Below, one piece after another: positions 34,200-43,264 of a DNA stretch of 64,000 nt; the stretch's first letter is position 1; each line of letters begins with the position of its first letter. The translations under genes and the position numbers were made by a program. The DNA is from an uncultured Pseudomonadota bacterium. GTDB taxonomy: Bacteria > Bdellovibrionota_C > UBA2361 > CALMIO01. The notes under the pieces are model-generated. The model saw nothing but the letters and a program-made list of their open reading frames with translations, was not told the DNA's origin and made no database searches. The stretch is taken from contig CALMIO010000001.1 of assembly GCA_937864035.1 (NCBI GenBank), forward strand, positions 1 through 64,000. Reading direction: 5' to 3'.

Positions 34200-34820
34200 A
34201 TGTTTTTTAAAGCAGTTTTAGGTGGTAGACAAGATTTTCAGATTTTGCCAAGGCAAGCAGAAGAAAATCAACACTCCACGGTCGCTCTGCCGCAAGCGCC
34301 TAAACTCTCTTTTGAGATTAAACGGATGTCGCTTGGTCACTTTGACGAGAGCGTTGCTCTTTTGTCGTCCGATCCAAACCTAGCCTTTATGCCCGAAGAA
34401 AAGAAACTGTTGCTATCAATGTTGCAGGCTCCACGTCTTTGGGGGCAGGCCGTAAATCTTGTGGCGTTAGCTGGCGACTGTGAACCCGGCGACGGTTCTG
34501 GAATAGCTCGACATAGGGTTGTCGGCGTTTTTTTGGGGACTGCCGGATTCAGAGGTTGTGTTAATCATTTAATAACTAGCGCAACGGTTAGAGGGTTTGG
34601 CGTCGGTAAAGCTCTCTTGCTTGCTGGCGTTAGAGAGTTGATTAACAAGGGAGCGCCGCGAATTGTTCTGACAGTTACGGCTGATAATAACGCGCCGGAA
34701 GCGGCTAGAGGTTTTTATGAAAATTTTGGTTTTGAAATTCAGCCTGGAGAAGCAACTTTGGAGGTTGATGCTCAAATGATCGCCCAAAAGTGTGGTTTAT
34801 TGCTTACCAAATATAACTGA
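34200..34820 (+). CDS. GNAT-family acetyltransferase
   Basis: This 206-residue protein has the acetyl-CoA binding motif SATVRGFGVGKALLLAGVREL and the C-terminal RGFYENFGFE segment of GNAT enzymes. The N-terminal 60 residues are variable. The substrate is unknown. It stands alone between two divergent genes. Confidence 0.85.
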   Translation: MFFKAVLGGRQDFQILPRQAEENQHSTVALPQAPKLSFEIKRMSLGHFDESVALLSSDPNLAFMPEEKKLLLSMLQAPRLWGQAVNLVALAGDCEPGDGSGIARHRVVGVFLGTAGFRGCVNHLITSATVRGFGVGKALLLAGVRELINKGAPRIVLTVTADNNAPEAARGFYENFGFEIQPGEATLEVDAQMIAQKCGLLLTKYN

Positions 34821-34842
34821 ATTTTCTGATCGCTGTTTAATA

Positions 34843-35313
34843 TCAACTTGGCGATCTTGAAGTTGTAATCTGCCTGAGCGCTTCGTAGGCGACAATCGAC
34901 ACCGCATTGCTCAAATTTAAACTGCGAACGCCGGAACAAAATATAGGAATTTTTAAAATCTGATCTCTATTGAATTTAGCTAAAAATTCATCGCTCAAGC
35001 CCGTGGTTTCTCTGCCAAAGACTATGGCGTCGCCTTTTGAAAAATCGGCTTGATGATAAAGTTTGTCTCCTTTTGTTTCAATCAACCAGATCTTGTTTGG
35101 TTTTTGGCTTGTTATGTATTCTTCCCAGCAAGAGTGTTGAGTTAAGGAAACATACGGCCAATAATCTAGCCCAGCCCGCCTGACCCTTTTTTCATTGATT
35201 TCAAAACTCATTTTGCCGACAATATGGAGCGGCGCTTGCAAGGCGGCGCAAGTGCGAGCGATCGAACCTGTGTTTTGAGGAATTTCAGGATTCATCAGCA
35301 CAATTTGAAACAT
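34843..35313 (-). CDS. trmL: tRNA (cytidine/uridine-34-2'-O)-methyltransferase
   Basis: This 156-residue SPOUT methyltransferase has the TrmL signatures LMNPEIPQNTGSIARTCAA, LIETKG, FGRETTGL and IPIFCSGVRSLNLSNAVSI. It methylates the wobble ribose of some leucine tRNAs. The start at 35313 gives the family length; an in-frame start 11 codons earlier is unlikely. Confidence 0.93.
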   Translation of the reverse strand: MFQIVLMNPEIPQNTGSIARTCAALQAPLHIVGKMSFEINEKRVRRAGLDYWPYVSLTQHSCWEEYITSQKPNKIWLIETKGDKLYHQADFSKGDAIVFGRETTGLSDEFLAKFNRDQILKIPIFCSGVRSLNLSNAVSIVAYEALRQITTSRSPS

Positions 35314-35373
35314 AATAATATCCTCATTAAATAAATAGTATTTCAAAGGTTGTTTGTGTTATAAAGGCTTGCT

Positions 35374-36129
35374 ATGTATAACGCCACAGTAGTCAAGCGA
35401 ATTCAAGTCGCAGATAATTTAATTATTTTACGAATCAAGCCGGATTGGCAAATTCCTGATTTTAAGCCGGGTCAATATGTTGCGATTGGATTGAGCGAAT
35501 CAGAGGAGGATCTTGGCGACAATCAGAGCATGCCAACAACCGCTAAAATTATTAAACGGGCTTATTCGATCGCGACTCCGCCGCGGCAAAAAAATTATCT
35601 TGAATTTTACATCGCTCTGGTTGAAGGTGGTGAGCTAACAACTAAGATTGGCAAATTGGTCGAAGCTAGTAGGCTTTTTGTTACTCCAAAAATTACAGGA
35701 AGCTTTACCCTTGATGGCGTACCAGAAGGGAAAAACATGATTTTTATTTCGACCGGCACTGGTATTGCTCCTTATATTTCGATGATCGAAAATGGCTTAA
35801 GCGCTCAGGAGATCACCTTAATTCATGGTGTGCGGCATGATTCTGATCTAGCTTATCGTGAGATCTGTTTAAATTGGGAGAAAACCCTCGGTAATTTTCG
35901 TTACTTGCCGATCGTTAGCAGGCCAACTAGTGAGTGGCAGGGAAGGGTTGGAAGAGTGCAAGCGCTTTTTGAATCTGGAGAGGTTAAAACCGATCCACTT
36001 AGCGATCATATTTTTTTATGTGGCAATCCGGCAATGGTTGATCAGATGGAATCTTATTTGAAAGCGCTCGGTTTTAAGGAGCACCTCCGAAGAGATCCGG
36101 GCAATCTTCATTTAGAGAAATATTGGTAA
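35374..36129 (+). CDS. fpr: Ferredoxin/flavodoxin-NADP reductase
   Basis: This 251-residue two-domain flavoprotein has FAD binding at RAYSIATPP and GELTTKIG, and NADP binding at ISTGTGIAPYISM and FLCGNPAMVDQM. The length and motifs fit the bacterial Fpr group (subclass I/II), which passes electrons between NADPH and ferredoxin or flavodoxin. The orphan gene starts 9 bases later, so it may lead that operon. Confidence 0.92.
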   Translation: MYNATVVKRIQVADNLIILRIKPDWQIPDFKPGQYVAIGLSESEEDLGDNQSMPTTAKIIKRAYSIATPPRQKNYLEFYIALVEGGELTTKIGKLVEASRLFVTPKITGSFTLDGVPEGKNMIFISTGTGIAPYISMIENGLSAQEITLIHGVRHDSDLAYREICLNWEKTLGNFRYLPIVSRPTSEWQGRVGRVQALFESGEVKTDPLSDHIFLCGNPAMVDQMESYLKALGFKEHLRRDPGNLHLEKYW

Positions 36130-36138
36130 GTTGAAATT

Positions 36139-38865
36139 ATGCCCTCAGCCAACAAAACAATCGCCGCTACAAGCAGGAAGGATCAAGAGCAACCTCAGCA
36201 AAACTCTTCGCCCGATCTCGCTTCTTTGCGTCCTCTCAGTTTTCATAATTTAGCTTCAATTTATCAAGCCGGCGGAAAGCCTGCTTTGGCGGCTCGGTTG
36301 GCGGAAGATCATACAGCCGCTATCGAAGAGAAAAAATTAAGGCGCCCGGTGATTCCTTATGTTTATCAGCTGAAAGATGGAAAATTTTACGCTAATGGTC
36401 AAAAGGCGAGCTCTTTGTTCGACTCTTCTCAGGAAGGTTTTAGGCTTTTAAAGCCGTTTCTTAAACTTGAGCAAGGCTTATCTGCCGATCGGCAGAGCGC
36501 CGGAATGATGCTTAGTCCAGATTATTACAACTCCGGAAGGCACTATCTTTATTTTTACATGCCAGATAAATCCAAGCCAGCGACCTATCAATGTTTTGCT
36601 CTTGAATTTGTTGGTTCACGCTCTGAGTTTTTGAGCTTTGCCAGAAAGTTAGCGCCAGAGTATTTAGCGCCAACTTTTTCCCCTTCTTCTCCGCTTGTTT
36701 CGCCTGATATTAAATTGCCATCAAAAGACGATCTACTTTTAGCGGCTTTATCGGCTTATGGTTGGTCGGCTAGGGATCGCGGCAAACAAGATTATTTGAG
36801 GCGTCTTGCTGATCTGCCAAACTTTGAAGCAAGTTTAATAGATGGTGCCATTGAAAGAGCGAAATTGGCTGAGTCAATAAAAATTCTGCTCGAATCGCTG
36901 GAAGATCAAAAAGATGTTTTGAAATTTATCCAAAAAGTGGTAGAACTCATTCGTTATGATGGTCATTCGTTAAATGGCGATATATTAAGCGGTGAGGAGT
37001 ATTTTGCGGTTTTGCGAAAAATCGCCCTTCAAATTAAAGGCGCAACTTTACCGCAAGACGTGATGAATAATGGAACGAATAACCGATCTGAATTAGTTGG
37101 TAATTTGCTTGAGGTTCCAACGATAGCAACTGATTTTTTGGAAAACAATCAGCCACCTATCACTCATCAAAAAAAGTATATTTGGGACAATCTGAATCAG
37201 GCGCGAGCCATGCCTGTTTCTTTTCTGGGGGACGATCAAGCTTTTCAAAACAAGGCAGCTTCGCTAAGTTTAGCCGAAGTAAAACTGCTTCAAACAATTA
37301 TTAGACTGCGAACCAAAAAAATAGCCGATTTTCAAAGCGGCATGTCTGACGCTGGCGATCTGATTGATGCAAAGCCGAGCAGTTTTAATAAACCAACCGT
37401 TGGAGGCGACAATTTTATTTTTTCCCTGATTTTTGATCGTAACAATGCCAAAAACGACGTGTGGCGTGATTTTGCAAAACCAACCTTGCGACCATCGGTA
37501 GCAGAAAGCAAGGTAACCGTCCTTGCCGCCGCCATCGAAGATTCTGCCAATAGAAAACCATTCCTTGCTAACAGTAGTCAGCTTGCTCTCTTAGACAAGG
37601 GATTTGAGGATCTCACGCCTCAAACTATAGCCCCCTCTTTAGACCCAGCTCTCAATCTTCAATTTCCGAAATCGACTGAAAATTACGAGCGCTTTTTTTC
37701 ACCTGCTTCTCCCGATAAGCAATTTGATCTGATTTTTGATAGCAAACAGCGGCAACAACTTTTTACAGTCACTGAGTCCTTATTGGTTGAAGAAAAATTT
37801 ATAAAGCGCAAGTTTCAAGAGAAGAAGATCCCTAAAAAGGGGGAAAATAGCCAAGTTGCTTTAGCCAATAATTCTTTTGAAATTTCAACAATCGCCGAAC
37901 AAGAGATTTTAATTGATGCATTTTCGTCTTTGCAAACCAAATTGAAAGATTTTTTGTTGAATGATTCAGCTAGTAAAACCTTATCTTTTGACAAGAGAGA
38001 AAAGTATAACGGAGCGCAAGCGATTTTAGAGAAGCAAGAGCTTGTCGAAGATAAAAACACTTTGAGGGAAAAGACGACAACAGCAACTTTAGATCCGGTT
38101 GCTTTTGAAAAAGCTGATTTAGCAGATCTAATATTAAAAGAGTTGTTTAACGAGCAGGCGGATCAATTAATTAGCGGTGCGGAAAAAGCTGATTTGAAAA
38201 CTCCCATAACAACCGATCTTTCTTTTAGCAATAAAGATCCTAACGATAAATTTAGCAAGCTAGATAAGTTAAAAGAGATTTTGGTAGATATTCAGCCGGA
38301 ATTTGAGAGATCTCGGAAATTTTCTGCTTTTCACTTAGATGATGAATCTTTGCAAAGATTATCGCTTGAACTTGCTGATGGTTATTTTAATAGAACCGCC
38401 GCCATGGCAAATGAGAGATCTTCTGATAATAGAAGTTTATTCACCTCACAAACCGTTTCTCAAATATTAAAAGTCTTTGAAAGTGTTGGTTTTCGAGAGG
38501 GAAACAAACTTTCAAAGCTCGATCAATTTAATCGCAAAAAACTCTCTCGTCGCCTAATTGCTCTGCTTAAAAAGCGAAGAGAGTTTCAAAAAATTCGAGA
38601 ATTTATTTTAAGTATGCCACCAGCCGTTAAAAAATCTTCTTTTTATTTTGATTTATTAATTATGGAGATTGCTTTCGCAGCGATTGGAGATCGAGGGCGA
38701 GCTTGGTCGATGCTTCTAGAAAGCGGATTCTCTGCTGATGAGATTTTAAAGCTTCTCGAACTTTCGCGCAAACTTCGCAAACAACAACTTTATTATGCAA
38801 ATAAATTGCATAATAAAGAGGCTTTGAATTCCTCTAGTAATCGCCAATTCGATCTTGCTCAATGA
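36139..38865 (+). CDS. Large orphan protein, unknown function
   Basis: I do not recognise this 908-residue protein. It has no signal peptide or membrane helix. Residues 1-190 look folded (PVIPYVYQLKDGKFYANG, RHYLYFYMPDKS), the middle 400 residues are rich in Ser, Asn, Lys and Gln and partly disordered, and the last 160 residues look helical (LIALLKKRREFQKIREFIL, MEIAFAAIGDRGRAW). It overlaps the zinc-ribbon gene by four bases (ATGA), and three more orphan genes follow closely, so it belongs to a five-gene unknown operon. Confidence 0.75.
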   Translation: MPSANKTIAATSRKDQEQPQQNSSPDLASLRPLSFHNLASIYQAGGKPALAARLAEDHTAAIEEKKLRRPVIPYVYQLKDGKFYANGQKASSLFDSSQEGFRLLKPFLKLEQGLSADRQSAGMMLSPDYYNSGRHYLYFYMPDKSKPATYQCFALEFVGSRSEFLSFARKLAPEYLAPTFSPSSPLVSPDIKLPSKDDLLLAALSAYGWSARDRGKQDYLRRLADLPNFEASLIDGAIERAKLAESIKILLESLEDQKDVLKFIQKVVELIRYDGHSLNGDILSGEEYFAVLRKIALQIKGATLPQDVMNNGTNNRSELVGNLLEVPTIATDFLENNQPPITHQKKYIWDNLNQARAMPVSFLGDDQAFQNKAASLSLAEVKLLQTIIRLRTKKIADFQSGMSDAGDLIDAKPSSFNKPTVGGDNFIFSLIFDRNNAKNDVWRDFAKPTLRPSVAESKVTVLAAAIEDSANRKPFLANSSQLALLDKGFEDLTPQTIAPSLDPALNLQFPKSTENYERFFSPASPDKQFDLIFDSKQRQQLFTVTESLLVEEKFIKRKFQEKKIPKKGENSQVALANNSFEISTIAEQEILIDAFSSLQTKLKDFLLNDSASKTLSFDKREKYNGAQAILEKQELVEDKNTLREKTTTATLDPVAFEKADLADLILKELFNEQADQLISGAEKADLKTPITTDLSFSNKDPNDKFSKLDKLKEILVDIQPEFERSRKFSAFHLDDESLQRLSLELADGYFNRTAAMANERSSDNRSLFTSQTVSQILKVFESVGFREGNKLSKLDQFNRKKLSRRLIALLKKRREFQKIREFILSMPPAVKKSSFYFDLLIMEIAFAAIGDRGRAWSMLLESGFSADEILKLLELSRKLRKQQLYYANKLHNKEALNSSSNRQFDLAQ

Positions 38866-39161
38866 GTGAATTTTTTTGTTATAAATGTTTAGAGGAAGCA
38901 GGATTAGTGGAACGCGGCAAAGTTTCGCGACAAGCGCTTTGCCAAAAATGCGGAGCTTATCTCCGTTGTTGTTTAAATTGCGAAAATTACGATGAGTGTG
39001 TTTCAAATCAGTGTCGCGAGCCGCAGGCTGAGCTGATATCAGATAAATCCTCGGGTAATTTTTGCGATTATTTCAAATTTAAAGCTGGTAGCCCTAAAAA
39101 AGGCTTAAATTTTGACAGAGATAGTTATAAAAAGAAGCTCGATGATCTATTTAAAAAATAA
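38862..39161 (+). CDS. Small cysteine-rich zinc-ribbon-like protein
   Basis: This 99-residue protein has CYKCLEE and CQKCGAYLRCCLNCENY, then NQCREPQAE and NFCDYF, which gives several CxxC pairs and single cysteines suited to binding one or two zinc ions. The lysine-rich tail (KKKLDDLFKK) could contact nucleic acid or a partner. It is translationally coupled to the large orphan gene and is likely to act with it. Confidence 0.7.
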   Translation: MSEFFCYKCLEEAGLVERGKVSRQALCQKCGAYLRCCLNCENYDECVSNQCREPQAELISDKSSGNFCDYFKFKAGSPKKGLNFDRDSYKKKLDDLFKK

Positions 39162-39184
39162 ATATTTATGGTAAGCTTGACACC

Positions 39185-39859
39185 GTGAATACAGATAGAT
39201 CAAACCGTGTTTCCGCTTTTTGGTTTATTGGCGAGCCGCATTTTTATTCCGCGCTTTATATTGCTCCGCCCGCAACCGAACAGTTGTCAACCGAGTTGTC
39301 TTCTAGGGAGTTGAAACTGACGTTTTTTGATTGCGATGGCAGGCAGATTAATAACTCTCTGCTGGAGCTTGAGCCTAAAGAGGGAATTGCTCTCGATCTC
39401 GCGCCATTTATTGACGAAGCCCGTTTGAATCGAGGTTTGCGCCACGGTATGTTGATGCTTGAATCATTAAGTGACTATTCGGCTGAAATCGTTTTACAGC
39501 AAAGCGCTTCGCCGCAAACTTCTTTTTGGCTGACCGTGACAAAAACAGTGCCTCCAGAGTCCGGCATAATTTTTCCTGTCAATCTAGAAGGGAACTTGTT
39601 AAAAAAAATAGTTGTTCTGACAAATGTTGAAAATCAACAAATTGAACTGGCAGCAAAACTTTTGGTTGGTAATCGCAAACCAGAGATAAACATAACTTTG
39701 CCGTCTAGGGGTTCGACGGTTATGACATTGGCTAATTTTCTGGAACTAGTCGATGATGCTAGTTTTTTAAACGAGGAGTCTTGCAGGATCGGATACTTAA
39801 AGCTAACACTGAAAAATAAGGTGACGGTTTTGTACGATGTTTTGACCTTGGAAGGTTAG
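39185..39859 (+). CDS. Hypothetical protein, beta-rich
   Basis: This 224-residue protein starts at GTG 39185. No known motif or signal peptide is visible. The sequence alternates short hydrophobic strands with turns (LKLTFFDCDGRQINN, SAEIVLQQSASPQTSFWL, KIVVLTNVENQQIELAAKL), suggesting an all-beta fold such as an immunoglobulin-like or jelly-roll domain. The next gene starts two bases after it. Confidence 0.65.
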   Translation: MNTDRSNRVSAFWFIGEPHFYSALYIAPPATEQLSTELSSRELKLTFFDCDGRQINNSLLELEPKEGIALDLAPFIDEARLNRGLRHGMLMLESLSDYSAEIVLQQSASPQTSFWLTVTKTVPPESGIIFPVNLEGNLLKKIVVLTNVENQQIELAAKLLVGNRKPEINITLPSRGSTVMTLANFLELVDDASFLNEESCRIGYLKLTLKNKVTVLYDVLTLEG

Positions 39860-39861
39860 AT

Positions 39862-40713
39862 ATGAAGGATTATTCAAGTTGGCTCGGTTTTTTTGATCTG
39901 ACAAGTTGTAGTCTTGAGGTTAGTGAGAGTAAAAATTTTGCTAAACAAGCTTCCGGTCAAAATTTGACTTCCACCACAACCGCTGTCGTTGGGAATGAGT
40001 CTGGTTCGATTGCCAGTGGAGCCGTTTGGCGCGCTGGTCCAATTCTTCATCTCTGCCCGGTCTCTTCTGTTACTAGCGTGCCGCATCCAATAGAAGTTGA
40101 TGTTGGTGTTTTTGGAGGTGGTATTGAAAAGCTAAAGCTGGCAGTTGAAGGTTTAAGACTTACTCAGCCGGATGGAATTTTATTGAATAAACTTTTTCCT
40201 ATAGTTTTTGCCGAAGCCAAAGGTTTGATCGCGATTGAAGTTAATATGCGAGTTGTTGGAGTTAGCGCCGATATCGATCCTAATGGGGTTTTTCTTGATT
40301 TTCCAACTGACCATGAAGAGCGTCAGCAGTATCAGCTTGCCTCTGATGTTGATAATAATAAAAATTATGCAGAACAATTTACGGTAACAGCTGTTTGCTC
40401 CGAAAAAGTCGTCAGCTCGGTTGTGGCAATTAATCGTCACTATTCATCTCTTTATATTTCAGTTTGGTCTGAATCTGCCGGAAAATCATCGCCGCGCGGA
40501 GAGATAATTCGCGAACAGATAGCGCCATGTTCTTTAAAGGAGATAAATTTAGGGGAGGTTTTAGAGAAAATAGCTGGAGAAAAATCCGATAGTGTCTTTG
40601 ATCTTCGTTTTATGCCGGCTAGATTTTCGATTAAGGGCGCCGAAGATTGTTCCCTATATATGATACAAAGAACGCGCCGCGGCGGAAAGATCCTTTCGGT
40701 TGTCCAAATTTGA
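39862..40713 (+). CDS. Hypothetical protein, beta-rich
   Basis: This 283-residue protein has no recognised motif. Like the previous product it is strand-rich (PIEVDVGVFGGGIEKLKLAV, IAIEVNMRVVGVSADI, SVVAINRHYSSLYISVW), with a Ser/Thr-rich head. The two may be diverged relatives or partners. The start of the following gene is three bases downstream. Confidence 0.65.
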   Translation: MKDYSSWLGFFDLTSCSLEVSESKNFAKQASGQNLTSTTTAVVGNESGSIASGAVWRAGPILHLCPVSSVTSVPHPIEVDVGVFGGGIEKLKLAVEGLRLTQPDGILLNKLFPIVFAEAKGLIAIEVNMRVVGVSADIDPNGVFLDFPTDHEERQQYQLASDVDNNKNYAEQFTVTAVCSEKVVSSVVAINRHYSSLYISVWSESAGKSSPRGEIIREQIAPCSLKEINLGEVLEKIAGEKSDSVFDLRFMPARFSIKGAEDCSLYMIQRTRRGGKILSVVQI

Positions 40714-40716
40714 TCC

Positions 40717-41520
40717 GTGAAATATCTATTTTTTTCCCCTTATGCTCTTTTTTCTCCGGAAAGCGACCCGCTCTTGATTTTAGCTCGCAGTTTAGTAGAG
40801 AAAAAAAAAGATCTCTTGTGGCTAGTTTGTGATGGGGTATTTCAACGTTGCTCTCGTAAAGAGCTCTGTACCGATCCAGCCGAATGTTTTGCCTGTGAAC
40901 TTGAGGCTGGCAAGCTAGTTCGTTGGGGCTCACTTAAGTTTGTAAGCTTATCTGATTTTATTACAGCGGAGATAACTTGTTGGCTGAAGAAGTTAAGCAA
41001 GATCGAAAGACAAAAAGCTTACGAATTTTTTTGTCGCCGTAAATATCAAGAAGCCGAATCTGATTCAGTTAATTATCAACAAGAAGATCTATTGCTCGGT
41101 GATTATAACGCCGATAAAGATCCGCTTGTTGAGTTGGCTCTACTTGCGGCTAGTTTGGGGTTAAAAATTGGCGATTCTTATCCTAAGCTTACACTACTGA
41201 CTGTTAATTTTGATCTTTTGACAACAACTTTTTTGTCCTCTTTTAAATATCCCAAAGAGACAGCGGCTTTTTTATCTGATCTTGGTTATCAAGTTTCCGT
41301 TAATAATAATAAAAAAGTGGTAAAAATTGTGGAGTGTTGTTTTAATAATAGCTCTATTTCTACTGGTTCTAGCGGGGCTTTATTTACCTCTTGGCCTAGC
41401 GGCGAAATTTACGATTCGAAATTGATTATTAAAGACATTTTAAGTAAGCGAGCCGATCACGATCGTTGGCCTAAAGAAATTCGCGTTTTGCTTGATGGCA
41501 TAGCTGAGTTCGTGGGATAG
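40717..41520 (+). CDS. Hypothetical cytoplasmic protein
   Basis: This 267-residue protein starts at GTG 40717. The N-terminus (KYLFFSPYALFSPESDPLLILARSLVEK) resembles the first strand and helix of a GT-B-type glycosyltransferase Rossmann fold, but no further motif supports that. Six cysteines cluster between residues 39 and 69. It is the last gene of the orphan operon, and 223 bases of intergenic DNA separate it from the haem operon. Confidence 0.6.
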   Translation: MKYLFFSPYALFSPESDPLLILARSLVEKKKDLLWLVCDGVFQRCSRKELCTDPAECFACELEAGKLVRWGSLKFVSLSDFITAEITCWLKKLSKIERQKAYEFFCRRKYQEAESDSVNYQQEDLLLGDYNADKDPLVELALLAASLGLKIGDSYPKLTLLTVNFDLLTTTFLSSFKYPKETAAFLSDLGYQVSVNNNKKVVKIVECCFNNSSISTGSSGALFTSWPSGEIYDSKLIIKDILSKRADHDRWPKEIRVLLDGIAEFVG

Positions 41521-41743
41521 CCGAATTTTTATATCGCTAGAGCGTGCTTAAGCTAAAATCAATCTGCTGTTTATTTTTTTAATGAGTTTTTCTTGTCAGC
41601 TCAACTATCGCCAAAATCAGAATAAGAAGCGATGACAAACTAATGACATAGTTCGTTTTTTCTAAGTTAAATTGATTTTTCCCGTATTTTAGGAGCTACT
41701 AAGGATTGCTTCGAAATAATCATTAAAAATACTATATGATAAA
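41521..41743. other. Leader region of the haem operon
   Basis: This AT-rich gap has no gene. It contains several T-runs near 41573-41599 that could end transcription from the upstream operon and a TATGAT-like -10 box close to the hemC start (41734-41739). No clear hairpin or known riboswitch pattern is visible. Confidence 0.35.
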
Positions 41744-43264
41744 ATGCGCATTCGAATAGGTTCTCGCCCAAGCCAATTGTCTAAACTGCAAGCCTTAGAG
41801 GTAGCTCGAGCTATTAACAACTCCTCTCTTGACTGCGATGTCTCTCATTTTTTTAGAGACTCTAGCGGAGATTTAGATCAACTAACCAAGCTCTCGGAAT
41901 TTCAGGGTAAGGGGGTTTTTACTAAAGATTTTCTTGAGTTTCTTGAAAGTGGAGAGATTGATTGCGTTGTCCACTCTTGGAAAGATCTGCCGATAGAGGA
42001 GAGAGGTTCGACCGAGATCGTTGCCACTTTAAAACGAGCTGATATTCGAGATGTCTTGTTGTTGAAAAGAAGCTTTGTCGAAGATCCTTTGCCAGTAAGG
42101 TCTAACTTAAATATTTTAACATCCTCTCCTCGGCGCGAATATAATCTTAGTAAATTTCTTCCCACATCTTTACCCGTGCAAGTTGGTAAAATAAATTTTG
42201 AATCTGTGCGAGGAAACGTAGAGACTAGAATCAAAAAACTTTTGGAATGCGATCGAGCCGACGGTTTGGTTGTTGCCAAAGCGGCTCTAGATCGAATTCT
42301 ACTCTCTTCAGATCAGGTTGCTCAGAACGCGAAAGAGTATATTCTAAGAGAAGCATTGCCGCGGCTTTTCCCAATTACTCTGCCGATTAGGGAGAATCCG
42401 GCGGCCGCTGCTCAAGGCTCTCTGGCAATTGAAGTTTTGCGGGAGCGTTCGGATTTAAAAGAAGCCTTAGAAAAAATAAATCATTCACAAACTTTCGCCG
42501 ATGTTGCGGCTGAGCGCGAAATTTTAAAAAGCTATGGAGGAGGTTGTCATCAGAAAATTGGAGTAACCGTTATCTCTTTTGAATTTGGCCGCTTGATCTC
42601 TGTTCGTGGTTTGACGGATGACGGCCGCGAGCTAAACGAATGGCGACTTGATAAGTTTTGCAAAATTCCAAAAGCGGCTTCGAGTCAGCAAGTTTGGCCG
42701 CCGCCGCTCGAAAGCGAAGAAAGAGAGTATTTTGAAAGGGAAGAAATTAAAGTTTCTTTAAACTTTGATCAATCTTTGGGGATCGTCGTTAGTCGCTCAA
42801 ATGCTTTGCCGCAAGATATCTGGATCAAACCGGGAACGATTATTTGGGTAGCAGGCGATGATAGTTGGCGCGAAATGGTTAAAAGAGGCGTTTGGGTTTC
42901 TGGTTCCAGCGAAGGTATTGGGCAGGATAGGCTTGGGCCTGGTAAAGGTTTATATGATTTTTTTGTTAATTCTTGGGTTAAATTGACTCATAAAGGAGGA
43001 AATGATTCGACTTTCGCGAAAGCAGTTGCTTCTTACGAACTTGTGCCCGCGCGACCGTTTCCAGTTTTGCCGGAAGTGACACACTACTATTGGAAAAGCG
43101 GATCGCTTTTCCTGCACGCGCTCAAATCAAATCCGGCGATAGTCAATTGTTATCATGGTTGTGGTCCCGGGGAGAGTTATCAGATCATCAAAAGCAAATT
43201 AGCCGATCCTTTAAAACTAGGCGTTTTTTTGAATTTAGCAGATTTTTACGAGGAGATTTTATGA
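41744..43264 (+). CDS. hemC: Hydroxymethylbilane synthase fused to HemD-like domain
   Basis: This 506-residue protein carries two functions. Residues 1 to about 310 are porphobilinogen deaminase (MRIRIGSRPSQLSKLQALEV, the acidic HSWKDLP region, GNVETRIKKL and the cofactor cysteine in YGGGCHQK). The remaining 190 residues fit a diverged uroporphyrinogen-III synthase (VTHYYWKSGSLFLHAL, then HGCGPGESYQI, like the C-terminal GpGxT-type part of HemD). Joined HemC-HemD proteins are known in some bacteria. The HemD assignment is less sure. The stop overlaps the hemB start by four bases. Confidence 0.85.
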   Translation: MRIRIGSRPSQLSKLQALEVARAINNSSLDCDVSHFFRDSSGDLDQLTKLSEFQGKGVFTKDFLEFLESGEIDCVVHSWKDLPIEERGSTEIVATLKRADIRDVLLLKRSFVEDPLPVRSNLNILTSSPRREYNLSKFLPTSLPVQVGKINFESVRGNVETRIKKLLECDRADGLVVAKAALDRILLSSDQVAQNAKEYILREALPRLFPITLPIRENPAAAAQGSLAIEVLRERSDLKEALEKINHSQTFADVAAEREILKSYGGGCHQKIGVTVISFEFGRLISVRGLTDDGRELNEWRLDKFCKIPKAASSQQVWPPPLESEEREYFEREEIKVSLNFDQSLGIVVSRSNALPQDIWIKPGTIIWVAGDDSWREMVKRGVWVSGSSEGIGQDRLGPGKGLYDFFVNSWVKLTHKGGNDSTFAKAVASYELVPARPFPVLPEVTHYYWKSGSLFLHALKSNPAIVNCYHGCGPGESYQIIKSKLADPLKLGVFLNLADFYEEIL

